From Limnephilus marmoratus (taxonomy: Eukaryota; Arthropoda; Insecta; Trichoptera; Limnephilidae): a DNA stretch of 64,000 bases. The position numbers were made by a program, and so were the translations under genes. Within the stretch, counting starts at the first letter, position 1. Every line of letters begins with the position of its first letter. The stretch covers positions 55,775,058 through 55,839,057 of the forward strand of contig OU862919.1 of assembly GCA_917880885.1 (NCBI GenBank), in the 5' to 3' direction. Positions 30,263 to 41,184 of the stretch are shown piece after piece. A model generated the notes under the pieces. The model searched no databases, was not told where the DNA came from, and was given only the letters and a program-made list of their open reading frames with translations.

Positions 30263-33212
30263 ATTAAATAAAATCTTCCCAGTTAGGTATCACTACTGCC
30301 AATGGTGATCAAATGATCAGCGACACAGTTGGAAACCTGCAATTAATCACATCTTGTGGAGAAACAATAAATGTAAGTGATGTGTTTTATGTTCCACAAG
30401 TGAAAGTAAATTTGCTATCTGTTAGTAAAATTGTTAGCAAAGGTAATTCTGTGGTTTTTAATTCAACTGGAGCAAAAAAATTAAATCGTAACAATCAGAT
30501 AATTGGAACAGCATCACTAGTGAATAATTTATTTAAATTGGATGTGCAAAGCAATCTTGGCTTCGCTGTTCAAACAAAAGCTAATGATAGCACTCTTTGG
30601 CACAGAAGAATAGCCCACCTAAATTATGACAGTTTAAATAAATTGAAAAATGGATTAGTTCATGGAATTCAGTTTTCCTCGTGTAACCCACCAGATGTAT
30701 GTGAAGTTTTTGCAACTCTAGAGCTGCAAGACTACTTGAAGTGATCCACTCAGATCTTGTAGTACCAATGCAGACAAATTCATTATCTGGCTCTAGATAT
30801 ATTCTCACTTTTTTTTGATGATTTTAGTAGAAAATCCTTTGAATATTTTCTTGTGACAAAAGATCAGGTGGCAGAGTGTTTTGAAACATTTAAAAAACAT
30901 GTTGAAACGCAAACTGGAAAGAGAATCAAGACTCTTCGTACTGATAATGGAGGTGAATTTTGCAACAAGCGATTAGACAAAATCCTGCGTGATTGTGGTA
31001 TTGAACACCAAACCACGGTTCCATATACACCGGAACAGAATGGTCGGGCGGAAAGACTGAATAGATCAATCCTGGAGCGTGCCAAGTGTCTTTTGATTGA
31101 AGCTAACCTCCCAAATATTTTTTGGGCTGAATCAGTCTTCACTACAGTCTACTTGATGAATCGTTCGCCCAGCAAAAATGTGGATAAAACTCCCGAGGAA
31201 ATGTGGTCAGGAAGAAAACCTACTGTAAAACATGTAAGGGTATTTGGCTGCAAAGCCTATGCACACATTTCGGATGCACACCGAAAAAAGTTAGACCCTA
31301 AATCAAAACCATGCATTATGATGGGATATAGTCTTCTATCCAAGGCTTATCGTTTGTATGACCCTAACAATAATTGTATTTTTGCATCAAGAGATGTCAT
31401 TTTCTCTGAGAATGAGGAAGGAGTTTCACTCCTCACAGGGAAACAGGATAATTCAAGAGGATCTTTCTTTCCTGCAGCGGAAGATGAATGTTCCTCAATA
31501 AATGAAGATATTGTATCTAAGGACTCACCCGAAAAAGTTGGCTCAGTGGATTCAGAGGACATTGCGGATATACGGGATACTGAACACTTGCTAAATCCGC
31601 ACGTTGCAGACTTACAGTCTGGTCTAAGAAGGCAGGACAGGGTTAGGAATCTTCCCAAAAAATATGATGATTTTGTAGTTTATACTGGTGTTAGTGATGA
31701 ACCCTCAGATCCCTTGACCATTAAGGAGGCAATGGAGCGATCAGATAAATAACTTTGGATTGAAGCAATGGACCGTGAAATGGAATCACAAATGGATAAC
31801 AACACATGGGAACTGGTCGATCTTCCATCTGACAGAAAACCTTTAAACAGCAAATGGGTTTTTCGCACAAAGAAAGGGTTTGGATTTCGAAGAAACCTTC
31901 TCACCTGTGGTCCGATACAGCTCCATTCGATACTTAATGGCATTATCGGCTGAACTTGATTTGGACATAGATCAGATGGACGGTGTTTCAGCATTTCTCC
32001 AGGGCGATCTTCAGGAGGAAATCTACATGTACCAACCAACAGGATACCAAAAGTCTGATAAAGTTTGACGCCTAAGGAAAAGACTATATGGATTAAAACA
32101 ATCAAGCCGTGTTCGGAACATAAAATTGGATGCATGCCTGAAGAATATTGGGTTTCAACAGTCAAGATATGATCCATGTGTGTATGTGAAAAATGAAAAT
32201 GCGACTGTGTTGATCATTGCTGTTTGGGTGGATGATCTACTTATTTTTTCTAGCGAAAAAACACAAAAATATGCTGTTAAAAATCAGCTCAAAGAAAGTT
32301 TCAAAATGACTGATATCGGTGAAGCCTAATATGTGTTGGGATTCCAGTTGACTCGAGACAGGCAAAACAAGAAGCTGTGGATAAGTCAGAGCTATATTGA
32401 ACAGGTTCTGAAGCGCTTCAATATGTATGGATGCAACCCTGTGGATACACCACTAAGTCCTAATGAAAAACTGTCGAAACAGCAATCACCAAAAGATGAG
32501 AACACCTCAGCCATGATGAAAAATATTCCGTACCAAGAGGCAGTCGGTAGTTTTTTATTTGCCTCTCAAGTTACCCGACCTGACATTTCATTTGCGGTTA
32601 GTTATGTGAGTCGTTTCAATAACAATCCAGGTTAAGCGCACTGGGCTGCAGTCAAATGAATTATGCGTTACTTAAAGGGTACTGCAGATTGGAAACTGGA
32701 GTTTGATGGATGCACACCCTCTTCAATTGTTGGTTTCTGTGATGCCGATTGGGCCAGTGATTGTGACGAAAGGCGATCTGTGACAGGCTACATTTTTACT
32801 AAATGTAAAGGAGCTGTTTCTTGGGGGACAAAAAACAACCAACTGTGGCGCTATCGACAACCGAAGCAGAGTACATGTCCATGTCTGCTGCGACACAGGA
32901 GGCATTGTGGTTAAGAGGTCTGGCTCAGGAAATCGACAGTGCAGTATATAACACTCCTACAGTTATCCACGTGGACAACCAGGGAGCTGCAAATCTAGCC
33001 GTGAATGGGTGTTACCAAGCCAGAACCAAACATATAGATGTGCGACATCACTTCCTTCGTGAGAAGATCCAATGCCAACTAATTGAATTCAAATACATCC
33101 CTACAACTAAAATGGTAGCCGACTCTCTCACCAAAGCTTTGGATAGAGAGAAATTGATGAGATGCATTTGCAATCAGGGTATCATCAAATGGGGAGGGTG
33201 TTGGAATATTTG
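30263..33212 (+). pseudogene. copia pol: protease end, integrase, RT, RNase H, multiply broken
   Basis: Pieces in order: a GAG-pre-integrase segment (LWHRRIAHLNYDSLNKLKNG); the integrase core with IHSDL, LRTDNGGEFCNKRL and PYTPEQNGRAERLNRS, giving the D-D-E triad; RT with FEETFSPVVRYSSIRYLMAL, YGLKQSS and VWVDDLLIFS; RNase H with VGFCDADWASD and LSTTEAEYMS, ending KADSLTKAL-like ADSLTKALDREK and ILKWGG-like IIKWGGC before the polypurine tract. Stops and frameshifts occur at about 30730, 31750, 31880, 32066, 32328, 32634 and 32913. The zinc-binding HHCC part is damaged, so no product is expected. Confidence 0.92.
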
Positions 33213-33355
33213 ATGCTGGCAACACTGATAGTTCCGGAATAATCTTCTTTTGTTATTTTTCTTCTGTTTGAAATTGAGTCAACTAGTGTATTGTTTACCT
33301 GACAATAAAATACGTCTGTACCTCATAATTGAGTCTATTTAATTACAAACTAACA
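33199..33355 (+). repeat. copia 3' LTR
   Basis: 157 bp, preceded by the polypurine tract and followed by the ACTCC duplication. Confidence 0.93.
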
Positions 33356-33585
33356 ACTCCCAGCAGGATTTGGACCGCAGTGGAAGGGATGAATTCATTC
33401 GTCCGTCACTTCTGGATATACTGACCCCCAGATTCCTACCCACCTCTCATACCTTTTTCCTTCCCAGAACATCCTTTCCTTCCTTTCCCCAAAAAGACCC
33501 TCCACACAGCATCCCCAAAGATGACAGACCCTGAGGGGAAATATTTTTCACACGGCCTCCTGTGTGGAGCCAATGTAAAAAAGTA
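33356..33585 (+). mobile_element. Element A, right half
   Basis: It resumes at CAGCAGGATTTGGACCGCAG and runs through CAGATTCCTACCCACC to the 3' hairpin and GTGTGGAGCCAATGTAAAAA. Together with 25926-26033 it forms one copy. Confidence 0.75.
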
Positions 33586-33589
33586 TATA

Positions 33590-33650
33590 TGATTAGTTTA
33601 TTCAGCGCCCTTGAGGTGATTTTTCATAAAAACGGCGCTTTACAAATTAT
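33590..33650 (-). repeat. Short hairpin repeat with AGCGCC ends
   Basis: CAGCGCCCTTGAGGTGATTT with ACGGCGCT nearby is the reverse complement of a stretch at 54780-54830 in the RTE remnant. It is a small dispersed palindromic repeat of unknown class. Confidence 0.6.
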
Positions 33651-34114
33651 CCAATTTTTATTATTATTTTTGTGTGTTTCTTTAGAGTTGTACTGTCTTT
33701 AAAACAGTCGCATACTAGTGAAAATGGCAATTTGACAGTTAAAGAATTGTTATTATAATTGTTGGAATTATTTTGAATAGAAATTTGTAACAAAACGTAA
33801 AACATAATTGAGATGATAAAATACTTTTCCACATGGATGACGTTCAAATTATGTTCAAAAGAAGAGCAAATAATTGCGTACCATGTCCATGAATAAATTA
33901 AGTAGGGTTTTTGAAATACTTACAATAAATTATTTCATTTGTGTTATTTGTTCGTGTTTAAATTTGTTTTGTTTTTGATGTTTAGTGATATGACTCGTAT
34001 AAAAATGTTTTAATAAGTTGTAAAACTGGTACGAAAACTCAAAGTCTTAACATACTATAAGTAACTAGCGAGTTCCCGGCATGCGTTATAGTGCCACCCA
34101 AATAAAGAAATTAT
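33651..34114. other. AT-rich stretch, nothing recognised
   Basis: No feature was seen. Confidence 0.35.
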
Positions 34115-34310
34115 TTCTCCCTCCGTGTCCTTTCGCTTTCGTCCCCGTTCCCCTTCTGCCTCCTCTTCCCTTCCCACTTCCCCTTTCCCTCCTGAACGCG
34201 TTCCCTCCACCTTCCCCGCCTTCCCTCCCTCGGGCCCACCCCCTCCTTCAGCCCCCTCCGTCGCTCGAGGGTTACCCACCTTCTCCCGCCTTCCCTCCCT
34301 GCCACTAAAC
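34115..34310. repeat. C/T-rich tract, about 195 bp
   Basis: The plus strand is nearly all pyrimidine (CCTCCTTCAGCCCCCTCCGT type), so the minus strand is G-rich with quadruplex potential. It lies just upstream of a LINE-like tail. Confidence 0.8.
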
Positions 34311-34349
34311 TACTTAAGGTGTAGGAAATAATGTCACTACCCCAGAGCT

Positions 34350-34490
34350 CACTAGTATATGTAGAAACCATTGCGGGCACGCGCACATCAAATCGTCAAA
34401 GTTTCATCCCAATCGGATGAATGGTTTAGCAAAGCATTAGGCATAAACAAACAAACAAGCAGGCAAGCAATGTAATAATTTTTTTTATCG
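34350..34490 (+). mobile_element. LINE 3' tail-like repeat
   Basis: GCGGGCACGCGCACATC, CAAAGTTTCATCCCAATCGG, ATGAATGGTTTAG and a CAAACAAACAAGCAGG end resemble 2760-2850 and 14980-15050. I take this as the tail of a widespread LINE family. Confidence 0.55.
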
Positions 34491-34582
34491 AAGGAAGAAA
34501 ATACTTTGTGGTGTGACATTACATATTAAATGAAAAAACACACTTTGTAAGACACCACATTTTATATTAATTAATATTTAAC

Positions 34583-34622
34583 AGCCAACCAGGTTTCGCT
34601 TAGCTCGAGCTTCATCAGGGCT
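34583..34622 (-). ncRNA. Hammerhead-ribozyme-like motif, left arm
   Basis: On the minus strand CTGATGA (34618-34612), a short stem beginning GCU and ending AGC, then GAAAC (34597-34593) and CTGGTTGGCT. It is the mirror of the right-arm motif, with changes in the helix II loop. Confidence 0.55.
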
Positions 34623-34684
34623 TATTATATCAACTGGCTAAGTTGATATAATAAGCCCTGATGAACCTTGGGCTAAGCGATATA

Positions 34685-34730
34685 ATAAGCCCTGATGAAG
34701 CTTGATCTAAGCGAAACCTGGTTGGCTGTT
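34685..34730 (+). ncRNA. Hammerhead-ribozyme-like motif, right arm (best copy)
   Basis: CTGATGA (34692-34698), helix II GCUU-GAUCU-AAGC (34700-34712), GAAAC (34713-34717), helix III AC-CUG-GU, cleavage triplet GUU ending at 34723. Helix I: AGCC at 34688-34691 pairs with GGCU at 34724-34727. All invariant core bases are present; the one departure is an extra A between CUGAUGA and helix II, shared by the other copies in the window. Confidence 0.65.
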
Positions 34731-34789
34731 AAATATTAATTCAAACAAAAAGTGGTGTTTTACAAAGTGTGTTTTTGCATTTAATAATA

Positions 34790-36200
34790 ATTTATTGTAT
34801 GCTCACGATATTATGAGTTTTACATTTTTAGGTATGTATTATGCTTTTGATTATGTTTAAAATCAATCATGTTCTTTTTTAAATCTACATATAATTTTAA
34901 AAAAACTCTGTTCCATAAAATAACCCTATATAAAAAATTATATAAAACCGCATCAGGGCATCAATCAACGAAATAATTCGAACAATAACACAATTTCTGG
35001 GTAAAATGAGAAAATGTGAAATAATAGCTGCTTCGCAGTTGTTTTTGGTGAGATTATGGAAAATTTTCAGACTAAGCACATTCCGTGAATTGTTTTAAAA
35101 ACACCTACGGCTATGCATTAGCCAGTGATTGCATATTTAATCCCCTGGAATTCATTTTATAAAATAATGTTGTTAAATGAATATTCAAATCGAGTTTCTA
35201 TGATTATTTGTACAGAACGAAAGCATATGTCAAAGGGAATTTCTAAAAGGTCTAGAAACTTTGTTAATGTATTTTAAATCAATTAGTTATGTAAGTAAGA
35301 GCTGGAATATTAATTGTTTGCATGTGTGTGTGTCATGAATTTTGGAAAGATATTTAATGATTTCGAACAGTCTGTGCATAATAATAGGTAGATAGTTATT
35401 CGCAGACACTGTCTACTCGTGTCCAGACCTATAATCATATAGGGCTTACAATTTTCAAAGGATTTATTGTTTTTTTTATTAAAAATAATATTTTTTCTAC
35501 CACCACATCGTTGAACTCAGCGCGATTTTAATTAAATATAGTTTTTTTTCTGGTTTATATTTCAAAATCAAATAAAGTAAGTTTCTTTTTAATTTTTTCA
35601 ATAAAGTTTATTTCTTATGTACATTTATTCAATGGCAGTCGAATTTGATTTTCGGCACATCAAAATCAAAAAATATTGTAAATTGTCAACTTTTCCAATA
35701 ATATTTAACCCTTTTAACGCCTCCCACGGGGGAGTAGGGTCCCCCACCACGCATATTTTGGGAAATATTTTAATTGTTTTAAGCGTGACGCGGTCGAGTC
35801 TCCATATATCTCCGATACCGCCCGAGAGCTCGAGGGGGGCCCCCACGAGTGTTACTTTATGGCTACGAATGCACAGGCAGGTGGCTGGCTTAGCGCCTAG
35901 AGCCTAGTGGCAAAAAACCAACACGTTGGTTTACCTGGATACACGCTAAGCGGCTATCCATCAGCTATCTACTACCTATCTAGGCTCTAGGCGCTAAGCA
36001 AGCCGCCTGCCTATGCGGACGTAGCCTAATAACTTTTAATAACCAAAAGTATGTACGAAATAAAGCATATTAAAAGTACAGTCATAAAATAATGTTCCTA
36101 CTTAGTGATACTTATTTGACAAGAAAACAAAGACGTAAGAGCCCTTGTGATTTTGCATGTCTTTTTACACTTATTCCATACAGGAGTATGTATACATTTG
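34790..36200. other. Intronic stretch with only a small inverted pair
   Basis: At 35886-36012 a phrase around GGCTTAGCGCCTAGAGCC is repeated in inverted form (CTAGGCTCTAGGCGCTAAGC), suggesting a small hairpin MITE. The rest is AT-rich with no recognised gene. Confidence 0.45.
35876..36020. mobile_element. Small hairpin element
   Basis: Inverted ends GCACAGGCAGGTGGCTGGCT / AGCAAGCCGCCTGCCTATGC and an inner CTAGAGCCTAG-type pair enclose about 145 bp. Confidence 0.6.
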
Positions 36201-36208
36201 GGTTCCAT

Positions 36209-36298
36209 GACAGTTGGTCCGGCGACAGTTGGTCTGGCGACAGTTGGTCCGGCGACAGTTGGTCCGGCGACAATTGGTCTGGCGACAATTGGTCCGGC
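36209..36298. repeat. 15-bp minisatellite, six units
   Basis: The unit is GACAGTTGGTCCGGC with C/T and G/A variants. As 15 is divisible by three, it reads through as a Ser-Trp-Ser-Gly-Asp repeat in one frame, but nothing suggests it is translated. Confidence 0.9.
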
Positions 36299-36535
36299 CG
36301 AAAGTTTAGAAGATTTTTTCTTCAAGTAAGTATGCAAAGAGGATATACGGCCGTACAACGTCGATGTACTTATATCTGAAGGCATCTGGAGTGAAAATCC
36401 GGCTGTAAAAATATTTTTACTAAGTAGCATGCGGCAATCACAAAATACGACAACTTATACGTGCAATCGGCTTAAGAAAAAAACCCTAAAGATTCCTACT
36501 TGCATATAATATAACTTTTATATTTGAATATAACA

Positions 36536-36660
36536 CAAGAGTCCCAACTGCTCCCAACCGTCTCGAGCCAGTGAGACTATGGCATCACCAATTTTGGTAT
36601 AAATATACTCGTCAAACACGGCTAAAGTAATTTCAAGTAACGTTACAATTCTGAATGCAT
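36536..36660 (-). mobile_element. SINE-A fragment
   Basis: CACAAGAGTCCCAACTGCTC, GTGAGACTATGGCATCACCA and AAACACGGCTAAAG follow the SINE-A body in minus orientation. Confidence 0.7.
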
Positions 36661-36720
36661 ACTGACGAATAGCAAAATATGACATACTTATATGAGCAAT
36701 ATCTACTTAAGATTTGAATA

Positions 36721-37576
36721 GGCCACTTGCATGGATTTCATAACGACTTGGAAAAAATCATGTGGATAGATCTTTTTATTAAGAAAATGTTAGTAAAATT
36801 GTTTAGAAATGTACAGTTTTTGTTATTTTTAAATAAATAAATCCATTATTTAGGCTCGTGACGTCACTACATGAAAATGTCCCGTCTCCGAAAATGTTCC
36901 TATTATTTTTTTAAAATTCCACACTGATTTATTTTTTTATATGGCATCACTTTGATTTCAGGCGAATTTTTGAATTCGTTCACTAGATTTATTGTTTGCT
37001 CTCTGCGAACTTATCATTTGGTTTCACTTTTTGACAGATGCTCTGAAGAGAACCCCGTACTTTTAATGATCTACGGGGTTCTCTTCAGAACGTGCAGATG
37101 ATGTCGGTACGTGTTTTAGAGGTGTAATGATTATGGTGCTGATTTTAACAAAATTAAATTTTATAATATTCTTATTATTATTATAATTTACAAGTACAAG
37201 TATATTACATTGAATTTAGTAATACAGACGCTGTTCATTATAATGATTTATGGTCAATAAGATGGATCAAGGAAAAAAAATATTTATGAAATGTAATATT
37301 TTTGGTATGCCTCGTTATTCTCCTGTGCCATTCGTGTGGAAAACGTTATTTTTTTTTAAAATGATTTTCGGCTATGTAATTATCGTTTTTTCACACCTGT
37401 AAAATTATGTCCCGTCTTTCCGGTTTATAAAAAATGGTCTGATTTATCGGATTGAAATTTTCAAAAAATCCCCAGGGTTTCAAAAATACGATTAAAAAAA
37501 AAATAAAAATACCGAATGTCTTAGAATATTTGCCTAAACCGGAAAAAAAATTTAAAAAAAATTGATGCAAGTGGCC
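36721..37576 (-). mobile_element. 856-bp TA-flanked non-autonomous transposon, copy 2
   Basis: It is the reverse complement of the element at 27799-28652 over the full length, with TA flanks (36719-36720 and 37577-37578). The internal hairpin is kept (18-bp stem at 37042-37089) while its loop differs. Confidence 0.85.
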
Positions 37577-37984
37577 TATTTAAATTTATTTATTTCTGTA
37601 TTTTACAGTATTTACCTAATTATTAACATTTAATTAACATTTAATTATGTTGGGTATAAGGTAGGTTTGAGAAGATTGAAAAATTTTGTATGTTTCGTGA
37701 ACACCTCACTAGGAGAACCTGTGCTGAGGTGTTTACGTGTTCATGATTAAGTGTGACAAGTATTTATGTGTTGTAGAAGAAAGTTTTAAATTTTTTTTTA
37801 AACTGTAAGATAGATAATATTAAGATACATAGATATATTAAAAAAATAAGAAAAAATAATCTTTAATTTTAACCGTCTTAATTCCCGAAACTCATAACAG
37901 AAAGCAAAAGCTGTAAATTTGTCCAAAGCCCCGTCATTCGACAGATTTTGCTGACAAAATATTATTTTTTATGTTAAATTTACG

Positions 37985-38400
37985 GTTTTTTTTTTTTTTT
38001 TTTTACAGTGAATACCGCACAAGAATCTCAACTGCTCCCGTCTGGAGCCAGTGAGACTATGGCATCCCCAATTGGGGTATGTTGTGAGGCTGAAGGTTGC
38101 GGGGGGGGAAGGAGGTGGGGAAGAGGAAGGTTGGGAAGTACCTGGCTATTCAGATCTGGTCACTAAACACGGCTAAAGCCATTTTCAAGCAACGTTTCAA
38201 TTCTGAATGGTGGTCTTACACCAGGGCGATACTGATAGTATCTTCCACTCTGGAACATGCCGCAAATATACTATATATTATTTTAAATGAATTAATTGTG
38301 AAATAACACAAATTAATCAAATAAAATTTATTTGCGCATGCCGGGTTCGAACCCGCGACCTCCGGAATGTGAGTCAAGAGTCTTAGCCACTGGACTACGG
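37985..38400 (-). mobile_element. SINE-A copy, minus strand
   Basis: A poly-T (A-tail) of about 20 at 37985-38004, a body nearly identical to 21600-21940, and a tRNA-like head with GGGTTCGAACCCGCG and GGACTACGGA at the end. Confidence 0.85.
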
Positions 38401-38507
38401 ATCACAAAGATCACAAAGAATAAATATCATTATTAAAATTTAAAATGAAAACCCGTTATAAAGCGAAACACTAAGCACTGCTTTCGTTCTAAAATTAGAT
38501 AAACAAA

Positions 38508-38622
38508 AATTTTAACAAAACAAAAAAATGACTTCAAAAAATGCACTAAAAAGTAAAAAAAATCATTTCGAATTCTTCTACAACTTCATAATCAACTTAC
38601 TTTTTCTACTCATCAATATGTA
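38508..38622 (-). repeat. Dispersed repeat matching 50172-50292 in inverse
   Basis: Phrases ATGACTTCAAAAAATGCACT and TACAACTTCATAATCAACTT are exact reverse complements of ones at 50180-50270. Confidence 0.75.
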
Positions 38623-38626
38623 GGTA

Positions 38627-38815
38627 CAATTGTTATTTTTGGAGTCGGTGTCAGTCAAGGCAGGTTTGTAACTACATATATACATAGTTATTGGTGAGAT
38701 GTACTTGTGTCACACGAGCGACTTGACGAGGCGAGAGGCGAGAGCGGGAGCGGGTCAAGTGAACACGCCGGGCCGGGTACCTTTGCTGACACCGACTCCA
38801 AAAATAACAATTGAT
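38627..38815. mobile_element. Small element with 28-bp perfect inverted ends
   Basis: CAATTGTTATTTTTGGAGTC-GGTGTCAG at the left recurs as its exact complement at about 38786-38813. The GC-rich centre (CGAGGCGAGAGGCGAGAGCG) is unlike the surroundings. Confidence 0.7.
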
Positions 38816-39085
38816 CCCTTCGGCACAGGTGCATAGTCGGGAAACACGCCAAACGCGTGCCCAACATTTGTACACGGTTGACATTTGTCACATGAGAACG
38901 GGTCGTTTTTTCGACTCGTTCTTATGTTCAACAGCTCGGCTGTGGAATGATTTGCCGGCCTCTGTGTTTCCTCCTTCCTACAACATAGGTCTCTTCAAGA
39001 CCAATGTTCATTCCTTCCTCTCCTCAAAAAGACCCTCCACACAGCATCCCAGATGACATAGGCCCTGAGGGAAATTATTTTCCTC
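38816..39085 (+). pseudogene. LINE RT C-terminus (element-A partner LINE)
   Basis: An 80-codon frame reads TGRFFDSFLCSTARLWNDLP then VFPPSYNIGLFKTNVHSFLS, the conserved C-terminal segment of many CR1/jockey-group RT proteins. The 3' UTR starts but breaks off inside the terminal hairpin at 39085. Confidence 0.75.
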
Positions 39086-40048
39086 GTGCGGAAGCTACAA
39101 AATTCATAAAAACCCCTGTCGAAAATTGTATCAACATTGCATCATAATTTGCGCCGCCCGCCATTTTCAAACATTCCAGAAGCATTGCGTGCGCGCGAAA
39201 TCTCCAACGTTTTTTACACACGGCGGAAGCTAGCCGTTTGGAGCATAATTGCCCTGTGCGCAGAATTCGTGCGCAGTTGGTGTGTTACTGCCGCCCTGCG
39301 GTAGAACTTGTAAATCACTGATACGCAGAGATATGAATCAAACATTCTCGTATGTATTGCTTGGAAATTCTTGTTTTGTCTGTTTTCGCAACTAAAATAA
39401 TTACGGAATACAACAATAGTGCCTCTATAAGCACATCGTCTGTACACATCATTCGTTGACGCAGCAAAAAGGAGTTCCTATGTTATATAACAAAGGTAGC
39501 CTCTAGCGGGAACCTTCCAGTACATCACTCAATTGGCCCAAGCAATTTCAAGTTGCCTCTTTCATAAATCCATAATGCTGTCTAATTAATAACTTACCTT
39601 TTTCCCAGTGCTTATACAGGTACATTAAGTTCTTTTTTCTGTTTTTTCTACAAAATAAGCGATCATCAAACGTCAAGGTGACAGTTGTGATTATCAAACG
39701 TCAAAGTGACAGTTGTGATTATCAAACGCCAAATAACAGTGCTTCATAAAAAAAAGTGTTGTCTAAATGAAATAAACTAGTGGTGTGCTCAAATAATAGC
39801 CGCATTTAAGTGATTTTCTCCTCGGAAAATTAGTGTTCTTTTTTCATTTTATTGGGAAGTGCCATTCTGGAAGTTTTCCCAGTTTTCAGTGCAGTTAGTG
39901 ACAAGTGAACAAAAGTGCACTACAAAAATTAAATTTCTTGTTTCCCTAGGGGAACCCCTGGCCAAAAATTTGAAAATTCCTGGACTTGGGAAATTTCGGA
40001 AATTTTTTTTTCTTTTCTCCAAGGAGCACGGTTTTAAACAACACCACA
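39086..40048. other. Non-coding stretch before the gag remnant
   Basis: A 29-bp direct repeat (ATCAAACGTCAAGGTGACAG type, 2.7 units) lies at 39659-39742. A CCGTG/CGCGCG-rich part lies at 39150-39320. No LTR pair with 49288 could be found. Confidence 0.4.
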
Positions 40049-41184
40049 ATGGAAGCCAGCCGAACGGTTATGTCATCGGACTTGGGTATTATTCCCAACG
40101 TCCACAGTTTATCTAAAGCCAACCTCCTATTTGTTCTAAAAGACAGAGGTCTTTCGTTGGAAAACAAGTCGAAATCTGCATTAAGAGCGTATGCATTTTT
40201 GTTCAACAAAAAGTTCGTCAAGAAAATAAACCTTGCATCAACAATTGAAGAAAATCCATGTACCATCACAGGATACAGAAGTCACGGTGACAAATAAAGA
40301 GCCGGAGCTACTTGTCAAAATGAAACAAGATATTGTACCCATCGCGGCACAAGGAAAAGTCCACGATCTTTCCTCTTGGAAAATCAAATATAACGGTGTT
40401 TCTAATGTAATGGATTTCATTGATCGAATCGAAGAAACAGCATCAATTAAGAGCATCCCGCTTGACGTTCTACGAAAAAATTTCATAGAACTCATTTCTC
40501 CGGAGTTAATCCCTTGGCACCGCATTCAAAAATTAAAATGCAAGGATTGGAATAAGCTCAGATCAGCTTTAATTTCTAGTTTCGGCAAAACTGAAGCACA
40601 ACACCGAATAAAACTGTCCTTACTATCTATTAAACAGTTAGTAAACGAAACGGTGGCAACGTTTATAGAAAGGGCCGAATCCATCAATATCAAACTTTCT
40701 CTCCCGATCCCTGAAGCTGAACTACTACCAGTCATAACTGATGGTCTTCTCTACAAATACGAGAATATTATCACCTCACAGAAAATCACGTCACTGGCTA
40801 AATTAAGCGAAGTATGCACACTCCTAGAATCTTACCAAGACAGGAAGAATACCCAAGCGTCTTCAACCAACATAACTGTGCCAAGTCGTTCTTCGGAATT
40901 AAAACCGGAATATGACAACAACAAAAATTTGCTCCTTCTGCATGAAAATAGGCCACCTAGCTGATATCTGTTTTAAGCAAGCCAAATTATGGGAACCTAG
41001 AGAGCCCAGGACCTTCAAGAGGCACCGCTCTAAGGACCGCTCCCCCCCTCGCGATGAATTACGCGAAATTTTCAAGAGATCCAAATATAACATGGATAGG
41101 CTGCAAGATACTAGCAATGCCAAACCCCCAGTGGATTTTTCTAAACCACCACCCAACTACTTCTCTAAGAAGCCAAAAAACTAA
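40049..41184 (+). pseudogene. gag-like protein of an LTR element, two frameshifts
   Basis: The frame starts MEASRTVMSSDLGIIPNVHS. It shifts at about 40260 and continues for about 230 codons with RKNFIELISPELIPWHRIQK and NKLRSALISSFGKTEAQHRI, the fold region of gypsy/retro-type gag. It shifts again at about 40915 and enters the CCHC knuckle CSFCMKIGHLADIC. A basic/Pro-rich tail (KRHRSKDRSPPRDELREIFK) ends at 41184. No protease, RT or integrase follows within 3 kb. It could be a gag-only non-autonomous element or a deleted one. Confidence 0.75.

Larger units (their letters stand above)
26034..33355 (+). mobile_element. Ty1/copia retrotransposon, full length, inactive, with nested insertions
   Basis: 157-bp LTRs (26034-26190 and 33199-33355) start TGTTGG and end AACTAACA, and the 5-bp duplication ACTCC lies at 26029-26033 and 33356-33360. 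The LTRs differ at about five positions. After the left LTR comes GGTTATGGGCC, a primer site for an initiator-Met tRNA fragment as in Drosophila copia. ATGGGGAGGG just before the right LTR is the polypurine tract. The single gag-pol order (gag, protease, integrase, RT, RNase H) marks copia. A hAT element (27161-29769) and a foldback element (29790-30250) interrupt it; without them it would be about 4.2 kb. Confidence 0.95.
34527..34784. mobile_element. Foldback element with hammerhead-like motifs in both arms
   Basis: Inverted arms of about 95 bp run from TTAAATGAAAAAACACACTT at the left and from TTGCATTTAA at the right to a centre near 34640. Each arm holds a hammerhead-like core on its own strand, and an extra partial core lies in direct orientation at 34651-34680. 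The outer pattern (ACTTTGT ... ACACCAC) resembles the ends of the foldbacks at 19625 and 29790 although the arms do not otherwise align. It encodes no protein. Confidence 0.85.

Noticed and set aside
34055..34386. Several overlapping Pro/Arg/Glu-rich frames
   Set aside because: They are produced by the C/T-rich tract and have no conserved start or domain.
36209..36298. CRISPR-like array
   Set aside because: Units are contiguous 15-bp repeats without spacers, in a eukaryotic intron.
39849..40297. Minus-strand genes opposite the gag remnant
   Set aside because: They are shadows of the plus-strand gag, which has a zinc knuckle.
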